Source: a virus. From it: 53,841 nucleotides of DNA. Both the position numbers and the translations under genes were made by a program. Positions 23,022 through 30,672 of this stretch are shown piece by piece; positions within the stretch are counted from its first letter, which is position 1; each line of letters starts with the position of its first letter. The notes beneath the pieces are model-generated. The model did not search any database. It was not told the origin of the DNA and was given only the letters and a program-made list of their open reading frames with translations. The stretch spans positions 1 through 53,841 of the IMG/VR virus record IMGVR_UViG_3300034279_002133; one strand, written 5' to 3'.

Positions 23022-23429
23022 TCACTCCAGTGTGTATACGGCTCTGGGGGGCAGACCCGAAAATACGCAATTGGTGATGAGAGATAAAGGACTGTTGGTA
23101 TTCATTGGTGGGTGATTGTCAGTGGTCATTGGTGGATGGTTTAGTGGTTTGATGGTTTCAGTGTCATCGTTAAATTCACCCTCTTTGGACCTAGTAATCA
23201 TCTCGTTTAGGTGCTGTTGGGCCCTATTCCACTCTTCTAGCGAACTGTCAAATTTCCCCTTAGAGGTGTCATTGAATACCCTAATCAAGTCGTGAACAGT
23301 GTTCATTTCCCCGTAAAGTAAAGAGGAGGAGTATTTTCTGTTGTTGTGGTATCTTAGCCAATTTACCATTTGGCCGAACGTTTCTTTCGAGAGTTTTGGT
23401 TTACTTTGGTCCATATTTTCAAAAGTCAT
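23022..23429 (-). CDS. Helical hypothetical protein with Pro/Asn repeats
   Basis: 135 residues. The N-terminal ~95 residues are helical; then a low-complexity part repeats HPPMTTDNHPPMNTN. Its ATG overlaps the stop of the TM peptide upstream. The odd C-terminus (CVFSGLPPRAVYTLE) may reflect a shifted stop. Confidence 0.6.
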   Translation of the reverse strand: MTFENMDQSKPKLSKETFGQMVNWLRYHNNRKYSSSLLYGEMNTVHDLIRVFNDTSKGKFDSSLEEWNRAQQHLNEMITRSKEGEFNDDTETIKPLNHPPMTTDNHPPMNTNSPLSLITNCVFSGLPPRAVYTLE

Positions 23430-23551
23430 CGTAATCGGCTCTCCACGAATGCGGCTAATCCTATGTAGATAACTCCTGCTACAACCACAGTGCTAACGGT
23501 ACAAGCGGTACCGTAAAGGAGCGAAAGTGGAATTGTGAATGTGAACGTCAT
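23426..23551 (-). CDS. 41-residue single-TM peptide A
   Basis: MTFTFTIPLSLLYGTACTVS, then one hydrophobic helix (TVVVAGVIYIGLAAF) and a basic end. The start MT(F)TIP-x-x-LL is shared with peptides B and C downstream in coordinates, so these are tandem paralogues. Confidence 0.68.
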   Translation of the reverse strand: MTFTFTIPLSLLYGTACTVSTVVVAGVIYIGLAAFVESRLR

Positions 23552-23614
23552 TGGGTACTTATGGTAATAATCAAAGGTGCGTGAGAAGGTCGCTGTGTGA
23601 TAAGGTTTTGGTTA

Positions 23615-23755
23615 TTACTCCCAGGGCCCAAATCTATTGCCGCCGGTAACATGTTCTAGGAAAATAAAAGCCCCTAAACACATAAACACTAATGCCACAA
23701 GTGCGGCAAAGCCTCCTGCTGTGTATAGCAGCCAGATTGGAATTGTGAATGTCAT
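23615..23755 (-). CDS. 46-residue single-TM peptide B
   Basis: MTFTIPIWLLYTAGGFAALV, TM continues to FIFLEH, then a polar end. ATGA overlap with peptide C. Paralogue of A and C. Confidence 0.7.
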   Translation of the reverse strand: MTFTIPIWLLYTAGGFAALVALVFMCLGAFIFLEHVTGGNRFGPWE

Positions 23756-23874
23756 TGCAGTTTAATTGATCGAAGGTAGTGAAGCGCCAAGGCTCCGAAG
23801 CAAGCTAGGGCAAGCGTCACAATAATTGCAGCGCCTCCTACAAATAAGAGCCAGATTGGAATGGTTACTGTCAT
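23752..23874 (-). CDS. 40-residue single-TM peptide C
   Basis: MTVTIPIWLLFVGGAAIIVT, then LALACFGALALHYLRSIK. ATGA overlaps at both ends, strong evidence of translation. Small phage membrane peptides starting TIPxWLL are known to me from several phages; function unproven. Confidence 0.7.
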   Translation of the reverse strand: MTVTIPIWLLFVGGAAIIVTLALACFGALALHYLRSIKLQ

Positions 23875-24476
23875 TGGGGGACCTCAGGTGTAGCCTCTAG
23901 TGCGCGGCGAATGATGTCGCATTGGTCGGGTGTTAGTTTCACCGCTGATGTACCATAAGTCTCAAGTAAACGCAAGGCCTGTTCTTTTTCGGAGGGTGGT
24001 TTAGGACGGCGGGCAGTGCGAAGATCCTTGTAGAAGTTTGGACTACCTAAGACGTTGTCGTAAACAAAGTTGATGCACGCCTGCAATTCCATGTCGGCCG
24101 CCCATTTTACCAATGAGTCGATTTCTTCGAAGGAGAGTAACCAACCTTCGATAGCCTTCCCTGCCTGACCAGGTGATGACTCCTTGATCTCACGGATTTG
24201 ACAGTTTATTTGTTCTCGGGTGAGTGTCGGCGGGTTAGGGTCGGTCATTGTGGTTTGATGGTTGGTTGGTGAGGGAAAAAAGAAGCCACCCCTAAATTTA
24301 ATGATTCCATCTTCACTTAATTTCCACAGGATAGGTGCTACTTCATGTGGATAGCAAGGGTCAGCAAAATAATCGCTAATTCCAAAGTGTACGTCTATAA
24401 CGGAGTGACGCCCTGGGTGTTCCTTAAGGAAGGAAATGATTGCCTCTTGTAATTGGTGCTGGTTATGGGGTTCCAT
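23871..24476 (-). CDS. Winged-helix / RRPKxPS fusion protein
   Basis: 201 residues. Residues 1-75 form a winged-helix-like domain (LQEAIISFLKEHPGRHSVID, VAPILWKLSEDGIIKFRGGF); from MTDPNPPTLTREQ a second domain follows with ELQACINFVYDN, LRTARRPKPPSEKEQALRLL and PDQCDIIRRALEATP, paralogous to the protein at 20381. As in 21825, a DNA-binding domain is joined to one of the local small-protein families. Confidence 0.7.
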   Translation of the reverse strand: MEPHNQHQLQEAIISFLKEHPGRHSVIDVHFGISDYFADPCYPHEVAPILWKLSEDGIIKFRGGFFFPSPTNHQTTMTDPNPPTLTREQINCQIREIKESSPGQAGKAIEGWLLSFEEIDSLVKWAADMELQACINFVYDNVLGSPNFYKDLRTARRPKPPSEKEQALRLLETYGTSAVKLTPDQCDIIRRALEATPEVPQ

Positions 24477-24500
24477 GTTTCAAGGAGATAAAGGTGGCAT

Positions 24501-24593
24501 TCATCGCATGTCATTATAATAAAGAGTCATTCTACGGTCGCATAGCTTGCACTTGTAGTATTCGCAATGGAAGTCGGACCATGTTTCTAGCAT
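24501..24593 (-). CDS. Small zinc-finger ORF, possibly 5'-truncated
   Basis: From the ATG at 24593 the product is MLETWSDFHCEYYKCKLCDR plus ten residues. The same frame stays open upstream with CPH directly before and one more Cys, completing a zinc motif I recall in phage proteins (CPH..ESWSDFHCEYYxCxxC). No ATG, GTG or TTG precedes that extension before an in-frame stop, so either a short form is used or the start has been lost. Confidence 0.5.
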   Translation of the reverse strand: MLETWSDFHCEYYKCKLCDRRMTLYYNDMR

Positions 24594-24688
24594 ATGAGGG
24601 CATGACCATGACTCTTGTTCGGTGTTGCATCTTGTGGTTTTATCGAAGGCATTATTTATCTTTATTGCGGGTTAATGTCCTTAGCAAT

Positions 24689-25306
24689 TCAGGGTGTGAG
24701 GTCATTGCGGAATGCAATCCATAGGCGCCTAAAGACATTGTACTGACAGTATTTATGAACTCTTCGCCTAATGACAAAAAGTTCGCCCTCGGCAGAAAGC
24801 AACCTTTCATTCAAAGAGGCGTTCGTATTTAATGCATCGTTGAGTTTTTCCTCTAGTTTAGATTTTTCCTGCCTGGTTTGGGTGAGGCTTTCAAGGCACT
24901 TCTCTAACTTGCCAGTCTCTACCTGTTTCTCATGCTCTAATTTTGAGATTTTTCCTGCTACTTTTTCTCCATTGAATACGTGCCATAGGATGCTTTCTAG
25001 TTCGGGTTCAACGGCGAACAGGTGGTGGTAGGTATCTACGGTGTCGTAAGTTTCTAAGTCCTTATGGGTATCGTACAATTTCCACGGTCCCGGGGGAGAA
25101 ATTCCAGGGATGCCCTGGGTTATCCTAAACGATTTACACACATGGTGCAAAGGTAGGTAGGTCTCTTTTAAATACGATGGAATATACAAGGGTGGTCCTC
25201 CTTCAACCCGGAGAGGGGACACTTCCTCAGTCATGTATCTCACACTTTCGTGATTGTATACTGGAATGACTTTAGATTGAAGGGTGTATAAGGTGGCGGT
25301 TTGCAT
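24689..25306 (-). CDS. Coiled-coil hypothetical protein
   Basis: About 205 residues from the ATG at 25306 (MQTATLYTLQSKVIPVYNHE); the earlier TTG next to the deacetylase stop is less likely. Residues ~120-185 are a coiled coil (KISKLEHEKQVETGKLEKCL, KSKLEEKLNDALN), followed by a basic end. No known family. Immediately downstream of the deacetylase-family gene. Confidence 0.65.
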   Translation of the reverse strand: MQTATLYTLQSKVIPVYNHESVRYMTEEVSPLRVEGGPPLYIPSYLKETYLPLHHVCKSFRITQGIPGISPPGPWKLYDTHKDLETYDTVDTYHHLFAVEPELESILWHVFNGEKVAGKISKLEHEKQVETGKLEKCLESLTQTRQEKSKLEEKLNDALNTNASLNERLLSAEGELFVIRRRVHKYCQYNVFRRLWIAFRNDLTP

Positions 25307-25348
25307 CTTGCTGTGGGGGTTATGCGATGGTATTCGATGGATAGGCAA

Positions 25349-26428
25349 TCAGACGGGGGGCCGATAAAATCCGACACCAACAACCTCTTCCCAAAGCTGC
25401 CGCATCGTTACTAGTATAGCAGCTTGGTGCCTAGAGTCAAGCAGTCCGAAATCGTGGCGGTATCGCATGGCCATTGACTGTAGGAGTTTCGGATCTGGCC
25501 CCGTAGTTTCCTCCCCAAATAGGGCAGGTTCTGGTAGGGCATCGAGGCAACCTGCAATGCAGTCACCGAGGGAATGTATTGAGTAACCGCCCTCTAGAAT
25601 CAGGGCTAAGCCAATATCTAACTCTTGGGCAATTTCCCAGATTTGCTGAGTCATTTCCCCATAACCGGAACTCGTCATTGCCATATTGGACAGAGGGTCG
25701 TCCTTGTGCGCGTCAAATCCGGCCGATATTAGGATGACTTGGGGGTCGAAGTCTCGAATGACTGGAACCACAATTTCCTTGATGCAAAATAGGTAATCGT
25801 TATCGTCAGATTCTTCTTCCAGGGCAATGTTACGATTGAAGCCAAGTCCGGCCCCAGCCCCCATTTCTTCGCTTGTTCCTGAAGAAGGGTAAGCCGACTT
25901 CTGATGAATCGAGAAGAAAAACACCTTGTTGTTTTCATAGAAAATTTCCTGGGTGCCGTTCCCATGGTGGACATCCCAATCCAGGATGAAGACTCTTTCC
26001 GCCCCTTTGGCCAGGCAGTGGGCTGCAGCGATGGCAACGTTGTTAAATACGCAAAAACCCATCCCTGTATGGGGGCGGGCGTGGTGGCCTGCGGGGCGGC
26101 ATAGTGCTACGGCGGCATCTCCACCCATGGCCACATCGGCAGCTTCAATCGCAGCCCCAGCACTCCACAATGCAGCATCGACTGAATGCTCAGTCAGTGG
26201 TGCTCCGGGTCCTGCGGATCCTTTTTGGCCTTGCTGTTTGAGGACGCTACGGATGTAATCTGGCGTATGAGCTGTGGCAATTTCCTCGAAGGTGACTGGG
26301 CGCAGTGGCCGCTGAGTGCGGTACGGCTTGATTGCTTCTAGAATTGTATCAATTCGAGCAGGGTTGTCCGGGTGGTTGTAAGTTGGGTTGTGGAGCTTGG
26401 AGAATGGGTGGTATAGGATTGTTGTCAT
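25349..26428 (-). CDS. Histone-deacetylase-superfamily enzyme
   Basis: 359 residues, complete. The zinc hydrolase signature is intact: RPAGHHA (H115, H116), GFCVFNNVAIAAAH, LDWDVHHGNGTQ (D152, H154 as metal ligands), FFSIHQ, ISAGFDAHKDDPL (D239 ligand) and EGGYS (Y282). This is the class II-like bacterial branch (acetylpolyamine or protein deacetylases), common in cyanobacteria. With no histones the substrate could be acetyl-lysine on host proteins, acetylpolyamines or another amide. Its 5' end overlaps the upstream gene by 80 bases, unusual for this region. No truncation. Confidence 0.93.
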   Translation of the reverse strand: MTTILYHPFSKLHNPTYNHPDNPARIDTILEAIKPYRTQRPLRPVTFEEIATAHTPDYIRSVLKQQGQKGSAGPGAPLTEHSVDAALWSAGAAIEAADVAMGGDAAVALCRPAGHHARPHTGMGFCVFNNVAIAAAHCLAKGAERVFILDWDVHHGNGTQEIFYENNKVFFFSIHQKSAYPSSGTSEEMGAGAGLGFNRNIALEEESDDNDYLFCIKEIVVPVIRDFDPQVILISAGFDAHKDDPLSNMAMTSSGYGEMTQQIWEIAQELDIGLALILEGGYSIHSLGDCIAGCLDALPEPALFGEETTGPDPKLLQSMAMRYRHDFGLLDSRHQAAILVTMRQLWEEVVGVGFYRPPV

Positions 26429-26717
26429 TGTTGGGCTTCGGTAGGAATTCGGTGGGAAAGTTAATAGCTCTGTCGTTCACCATATCAATATTAATCGCAT
26501 GATAGTCGTCAATTCCTGATTTAGACACGATCCAGTCCCCGTCCCAACACTCAAAGGTGATCCATCGTTTGGTGCCAGGGCATTTGGTTACCCTTAGTCT
26601 GTCACCTCGCTTTAGGGTGGTTTTGGCCTGAGCTGTTGCTAGGTTGCAAATACGTCTCCTTTCGGAGTGGTCGGGTGTTTCAGTTTTAGGGTCTTGGGAA
26701 AGTTCCAAGTCAGTCAT
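26349..26717 (-). CDS. Conserved hypothetical protein (RVTKCPGTKR type)
   Basis: 122 residues from the ATG at 26717 (MTDLELSQDPKTETPDHSER). The core GDRLRVTKCPGTKRWITFEC and WDGDWIVSKSGIDDYHAINI resembles a small beta-rich phage/cyanobacterial protein. Its Pro-rich last 27 codons overlap the deacetylase gene, so translation may be coupled over this overlap. Confidence 0.65.
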   Translation of the reverse strand: MTDLELSQDPKTETPDHSERRRICNLATAQAKTTLKRGDRLRVTKCPGTKRWITFECWDGDWIVSKSGIDDYHAINIDMVNDRAINFPTEFLPKPNNDNNPIPPILQAPQPNLQPPGQPCSN

Positions 26718-26734
26718 TGGGAGGTGGCATGTAT

Positions 26735-26941
26735 TTAGTTTGGGCGGCGATTCCATGCGGCAATCAGCGGCTCCGGGGTCTCTCCGTCAACTTCCATGCC
26801 AGCGGGGCATTCTTCGCAATCTACCCACCATGTTGGAGCGTAAGTATCTCCCTGGTATTCGGCACAGTGCGGGCCTCTGAGGTTTATGCTTCCGCAATGG
26901 GGACATGGCTTGAGCGTGGTTGGGGACTCTGTGTCTTTCAT
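26735..26941 (-). CDS. Lar-like restriction alleviation zinc protein
   Basis: 68 residues: LKPCPHCGSINLRGPHCAEY, WVDCEECPAGMEVDG, AWNRRP. Two Cys pairs and the terminal W-N-R-R are typical of the Lar family, whose Rac-prophage member modulates type I restriction. Many phage members are untested. Overlaps the Panacea gene by 4 bases, so both may serve anti-defence. Confidence 0.75.
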   Translation of the reverse strand: MKDTESPTTLKPCPHCGSINLRGPHCAEYQGDTYAPTWWVDCEECPAGMEVDGETPEPLIAAWNRRPN

Positions 26942-27435
26942 GGTTTTTCGCTTGCGGTTGTTGAGGAATCTTGCATTCTACTTTTGAAATGATTCTCAAT
27001 GTCGTTATCATCAATGCTCACATGGGTTCTGTTGGGGTATTTTCTTATTGTTTTGCCCCATGGTCCATCGGCCACATTAACCATTCGTGTAAGTTGATAG
27101 GGATAATATTGGCCATACAGTTCCCAAATGCGCCTCAAGAGTGGGATTCTAGAGTCGTATTCTCGAAGAGTGGGGTAACCGTCGAGGGGTGAAAGGCAGG
27201 AAGGAATTGGCTCACATCCAAACTCCCCAGCAAAGCTATAAATACTTTGAAATCCAGGTCCCCATGGCATCATCGTCACTACTTCACTAATGAGGGGCTT
27301 ACCAAATAGGGCCAGGTGCCACCCGTAAGCGAAGTATACGAGTTTTTGCAACTTGGACAGCGTGATTTGCTGGCCATCTCGCCTAGCAGCATCTATGAAC
27401 CAGATGGCCACGGATAAGGTTTCTGGGTTATTCAT
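26938..27435 (-). CDS. Panacea (DUF4065/SocA-like) domain protein
   Basis: 165 residues. SVAIWFIDAARRDGQQITLS, KLQKLVYFAYGWHLALFGKP, LISEVVTMMPWGPGFQSIY give the DUF4065 fold (as in SocA and GepA). These proteins act as antitoxins or proteolysis adaptors in many toxin-antitoxin pairs. No classic toxin is adjacent: neighbours are a Lar-like protein and a 28-codon micro-ORF. A phage antitoxin that blocks host toxins would fit. Confidence 0.85.
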   Translation of the reverse strand: MNNPETLSVAIWFIDAARRDGQQITLSKLQKLVYFAYGWHLALFGKPLISEVVTMMPWGPGFQSIYSFAGEFGCEPIPSCLSPLDGYPTLREYDSRIPLLRRIWELYGQYYPYQLTRMVNVADGPWGKTIRKYPNRTHVSIDDNDIENHFKSRMQDSSTTASEKP

Positions 27436-27518
27436 TTATTTTCCGAATTATTCCAGGGCAACATCAAAGCGATGCTTTGTCGCAGGGGTTCTAGCCAATC
27501 ATCTTCAGGGTGTATCAT
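27432..27518 (-). CDS. 28-residue micro-ORF coupled to the Panacea gene
   Basis: ATG at 27518 overlaps the upstream stop (ATGA), and its own TGA overlaps the Panacea ATG (ATGA). It begins MIHPEDDWLEPLRQSIALML. Overlaps on both sides argue for real translation. Possibly a very small partner of the Panacea protein, otherwise a coupling peptide. Confidence 0.5.
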   Translation of the reverse strand: MIHPEDDWLEPLRQSIALMLPWNNSENK

Positions 27519-27817
27519 ATTAGGGACCTTAGCGGTATACCACAGGCCTTCAGCCAAAGGGCATCGTTACCGATGCGATCGGCGATCACCTTAAGCTCAG
27601 AAATATCGCATGGTACTTGTAGCCAGACTTGCTCTGAGTCTTTGTTTGGGGCGTATTTAGGGTGAGACCGATTTGCTTTTATGCAGAGGTGCCCGTCCTC
27701 ATCCATACCGTATTCTTGCCCATTGGCATCCGTCACGGTATTTCCCGCCAGCAAAACTCGAAGTAGGATTTCTACGGGTTCTTTGAGACTTGTGGATTCT
27801 TTACCATTTACAGTCAT
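27515..27817 (-). CDS. Hypothetical protein
   Basis: 100 residues: VEILLRVLLAGNTVTDANGQ, EYGMDEDGHLCIKANRSHP, WLQVPCDISELKVIADRIGN. Beta-rich N-terminal half. ATGA overlaps on both sides within the RHH-Panacea operon. No known family. Confidence 0.65.
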   Translation of the reverse strand: MTVNGKESTSLKEPVEILLRVLLAGNTVTDANGQEYGMDEDGHLCIKANRSHPKYAPNKDSEQVWLQVPCDISELKVIADRIGNDALWLKACGIPLRSLI

Positions 27818-28155
27818 ATCCCTAACCCCACAACATCACGCAAGGTGCCGTCCGAATCGCGAAGAATCACATTGCCCCCTTGCCGACGGGTATCTATTGC
27901 TTTCTTATAGAGAGCCATGGCGCGGCGGAAGATTTCACCACGGGAATGGCCCGTTTGTTCAACAAGGTCTTGCATGTCCTGGGCGAGGTCAAGTGGCATA
28001 ATTACGTCGAAGCGGCGCGGCGGTGGTTGTCGATTCACTTCCTCACCCCATTCCGACATATACATTTCTTTGAATTTTTTGGCCTTTACGTGATCTAATT
28101 TTATGGTGGCAAATAGATGTTCGAGTTTTTGATTGAACTTCTCTTCTGTATTCAT
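27814..28155 (-). CDS. Ribbon-helix-helix DNA-binding protein
   Basis: 113 residues. The RHH core is RRFDVIMPLDLAQDMQDLVE followed by QTGHSRGEIFRRAMALYKKA; the C-terminal beta arm is NVILRDSDGTLRDVVGLGI, a layout I recall from small cyanobacterial regulators. An N-terminal helix extension (1-45) may add a protein contact. Likely represses its own operon or a neighbour. Confidence 0.78.
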   Translation of the reverse strand: MNTEEKFNQKLEHLFATIKLDHVKAKKFKEMYMSEWGEEVNRQPPPRRFDVIMPLDLAQDMQDLVEQTGHSRGEIFRRAMALYKKAIDTRRQGGNVILRDSDGTLRDVVGLGI

Positions 28156-28499
28156 GATGGGTTTCCGTAAGTCTGCAGGAGCTTGGTGGCAAAGTCCACC
28201 ACGATGCCCCGAATGTCAGTGCCTTCAGTATAGGGAGAAAAAACGCCTGAATAAGAATTTTCGTAGACTAGGTCCGTTGAAACAGCCAACGCAATAATTT
28301 GGTCTGTGGTCGGGAGTGGTGGTGGTTGACGGCCAGTTGACACACCGGTAGTAGCCATTCCCCTAACTTCAGCAACAAACTCTAGGCAAGTTACTCTTTC
28401 AGGACAGGTAAAGCAGTCGTTCTCTGCAATTTCCTGAAAAGATTTGGTTCGGCCTGGACTATAACATTCTGGCTTTTTGCGGGCTTGAAATTCCATCAA
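28152..28499 (-). CDS. Cys-rich phage protein
   Basis: 115 residues. N-terminal CYSPGRTKSFQEIAENDCFT and CPERVTCLEF: four Cys in an arrangement that could hold an Fe-S cluster or zinc, reminiscent of but not equal to WhiB-type motifs. The C-terminal domain (TDQIIALAVSTDLVYEN, IRGIVVDFATKLLQTYG) occurs in small phage proteins I recall. Coupled to the HD gene (ATGA). Confidence 0.68.
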   Translation of the reverse strand: MMEFQARKKPECYSPGRTKSFQEIAENDCFTCPERVTCLEFVAEVRGMATTGVSTGRQPPPLPTTDQIIALAVSTDLVYENSYSGVFSPYTEGTDIRGIVVDFATKLLQTYGNPS

Positions 28500-28978
28500 A
28501 AATCACCTCCGTCAATCTCTTGGAGTTTAGCCATAATCTCCATGTAGAAAACATGGTACTTTGCCATTCGAGCAATGTCCTTCTCGGTTACACCTTTGAG
28601 GCGGCGCACATCGGTATTATGTCGGAGATCGCAGAGTTTCACCCTCATTGCATCCTCATTGGCAAAGACTCGGTGCTTGTATTCATCGTAGGTTTCCCCC
28701 GGAAGCTTAGTCAGGGCGCGGATGCCTTCGATTACCCGATGGGTGAATCCTTGCTCCCGGAGATCCGCATACGTCACCTTGGTATCTTCGATAATGTCGT
28801 GACCAAGCGCAATGCACTGGAGGTCTTCGTCGTCTGATTTTAGGAAATACATTACCTTCAGCGGGTGAAGGATATAAGGCTTTCCACCTTTGTCATACTG
28901 TCCAGCGTGGGCATTGGTTGCCAGAACCAGCATCTTGTTTAGCTGTTCGCCTTTTTGCATTTTGCTCGGGGTTTGCAT
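28496..28978 (-). CDS. HD-domain hydrolase, ppGpp-hydrolase (MESH1/SpoT) type
   Basis: 160 residues. NAHAGQYDKGGKPYILHPLK (H24, H38), ALGHDIIEDTKVT (HD at 60-61, ED at 64-65) and VKLCDLRHNTDVRRLKG match stand-alone SpoT/MESH1 hydrolases, which remove pyrophosphate from (p)ppGpp with Mn2+. A phage enzyme could blunt the host stringent response or act on another nucleotide alarm signal. A -10 box lies at 29001-29006. All key residues are present. Confidence 0.85.
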   Translation of the reverse strand: MQTPSKMQKGEQLNKMLVLATNAHAGQYDKGGKPYILHPLKVMYFLKSDDEDLQCIALGHDIIEDTKVTYADLREQGFTHRVIEGIRALTKLPGETYDEYKHRVFANEDAMRVKLCDLRHNTDVRRLKGVTEKDIARMAKYHVFYMEIMAKLQEIDGGDF

Positions 28979-29000
28979 TTTTATGGTTGGGTCTCAGTGT

Positions 29001-29006
29001 ATTATA
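29001..29006 (-). promoter_or_regulatory. -10 box before the HD hydrolase
   Basis: Minus-strand TATAAT 22 bases before the ATG at 28978; no convincing -35. Confidence 0.45.
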
Positions 29007-29059
29007 GGGTGTTCCTGTCCGGGTGTATAGGGTGGTTTACCGGCCCTGGGCCATTCGGG

Positions 29060-29434
29060 TTAGTAAGCCTGGGTGGAAGACTTCTTATTGACCTGGTCCC
29101 CCATAAGCATAATGCGGCCACACTCCCCATCAGTGAGTCCAATTTTGAGACTCTTCAGATCGTAGGTGGTTCTAATGTTCTTCAAGATACGGCTCAATGC
29201 CCAGGCAAAATCAGCTTCGGAGTACTCCGGATTTTTAGGAATCCATTCTTTGGTTCGTCTCCAAGGCCTAGTCCTACCTAGTTTGGTACAATCGTCCCTA
29301 TAGTGGCCCACATGCTGATAGTCCAGATGTTGATAGCCATCCTTGTCTTCGCCTAGTAAGATTTCAATACACCCGTCAGGGTCCATATCATCGAAGTCAG
29401 GGAGATGGGGTGGTTGGTTGAAGGGGGTTGTCAT
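29060..29434 (-). CDS. Hypothetical protein
   Basis: 124 residues: DFDDMDPDGCIEILLGEDKD, GYQHLDYQHVGHYRDDCTKL, ADFAWALSRILKNIRTTYDL. No recognised family. Stands between the deoxyribosyltransferase-like gene and the HD gene. Confidence 0.65.
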   Translation of the reverse strand: MTTPFNQPPHLPDFDDMDPDGCIEILLGEDKDGYQHLDYQHVGHYRDDCTKLGRTRPWRRTKEWIPKNPEYSEADFAWALSRILKNIRTTYDLKSLKIGLTDGECGRIMLMGDQVNKKSSTQAY

Positions 29435-29451
29435 TTACTTAAAGTGTGAAT

Positions 29452-29991
29452 TTATAATAAGGTTGTTAGATCCGTTATCGAAATCATCTGTTGGCTCATG
29501 TGGCCCATAAACTCGTGCCACGTCCGATGATAATACCAAATAGCATCCGTAAGCCCACCCAAGGAATCAACTTGTTCGACGCCGTAACGCTCGCAAACAA
29601 TGTCAACGTTTCCCTTTCGGTGGAAGCCTTCAGGGCAGCATACGACCAGCTTGTTGTCCATATTAGCAGCGTAAATCCCAAGCTCCAGCAACGAAATCGG
29701 ACTCATGGTGCCTGGTGCCAAATACATAACGACCAGATTCGCCTGAGCCAGGGCATCAAGTTCCCACTCCACTTGTTCACGGAACTGGGGATTGTCTGCG
29801 CTTTGCACCCATGTTGGGTCCCAGTTATCGCGGCGCGGATTGAAGATGTCAATGTCGAGGTGGGCAAGATTGCGTTCAATCTCGGCTTGCCAGTCAGGGG
29901 CAGCACCCATTTCGATGGATCCGGCGAGAAAAACGCTGTAGCCCTGCCATTTTGGCGGAAGTGGTGCGGGGGGTTTGTATGTGGTTGCCAT
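29452..29991 (-). CDS. Nucleoside 2-deoxyribosyltransferase-like protein
   Basis: 179 residues. YSVFLAGSIEMGAAPDWQAE, IDIFNPRRDNWDPTW, REQVEWELDALAQANLVVMY and SPISLLELG form the Nuc_deoxyrib_tr signature (catalytic Glu in LLELG). The family moves deoxyribose between bases or hydrolyses nucleotides; phage members may salvage or modify nucleotides, or destroy signalling ones. Length fits the family. Confidence 0.85.
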   Translation of the reverse strand: MATTYKPPAPLPPKWQGYSVFLAGSIEMGAAPDWQAEIERNLAHLDIDIFNPRRDNWDPTWVQSADNPQFREQVEWELDALAQANLVVMYLAPGTMSPISLLELGIYAANMDNKLVVCCPEGFHRKGNVDIVCERYGVEQVDSLGGLTDAIWYYHRTWHEFMGHMSQQMISITDLTTLL

Positions 29992-30032
29992 TTTGGGTTT
30001 TGGATTTGTACTTGAAGATCAGGATGTTAGAG

Positions 30033-30665
30033 TCATGCAGCTAGGCCATTGGCAACAAATTGCTGTGACCGCCAGTGCTTGTTGGCACGAACATGGTTGG
30101 CACGAACAAACTTAGCCACTGACATACCAAAATCATCGTAATGAAAAGAGTCAGCAAGGCGAACGACGTAGCCTTCGGTTTGATCCGGGTTTAGGGTATC
30201 GCAGAGACTGCGGATTGCGAGTTCATTCCATTTCCCGCCCCAGAGAACGGGTACAGGTTTTATTCCGAGCATAGAAAAATACTCTAAAGTGTCACTCCAG
30301 GGTAGGGCAATGTTGTGGCTATCCCATATGCTAAACCCATAAAAGTAAGATTCCAGCTCGGTGTATCGGACGCTATGACAAGCCCATAGGTTCTCACCAC
30401 AGATTCGCCACCCTTCAGGGATTTCATTTCGAATTGACCCCCAAAACTGCTTGACCCATGCCCTGTCCTCACCACCTTTGCTGTCTAGGCTTCTGGCATG
30501 AATATGGTTGCGGTACATGGTCGTATTCTCACCGTCCATCTTTTCGGTCACAATCACTTGACGGCCCCTAAAATGAGCGACCGAAGGCACAACCTTATCA
30601 TCGGATGTGACGCCTAGGGACCACGGAAGGTGCAAGGTGCGGGGATATTTGGTATGGTTTTCCAT
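30033..30665 (-). CDS. RNA ligase (nucleotidyltransferase family)
   Basis: 210 residues. KYPRTLHLPWSLGVTSDD at the start, nucleotidyl-lysine motif I EKMDGENT (K42), motif III-like YGFSIWDS, motif IV EGYVVR and motif V VAKFVR. Fits the compact phage RNA ligase family that seals RNA nicks, for example after anticodon nucleases cut tRNAs. A 15-codon leader ORF with a strong Shine-Dalgarno precedes it. Confidence 0.88.
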   Translation of the reverse strand: MENHTKYPRTLHLPWSLGVTSDDKVVPSVAHFRGRQVIVTEKMDGENTTMYRNHIHARSLDSKGGEDRAWVKQFWGSIRNEIPEGWRICGENLWACHSVRYTELESYFYGFSIWDSHNIALPWSDTLEYFSMLGIKPVPVLWGGKWNELAIRSLCDTLNPDQTEGYVVRLADSFHYDDFGMSVAKFVRANHVRANKHWRSQQFVANGLAA

Positions 30666-30672
30666 TTTGGCC

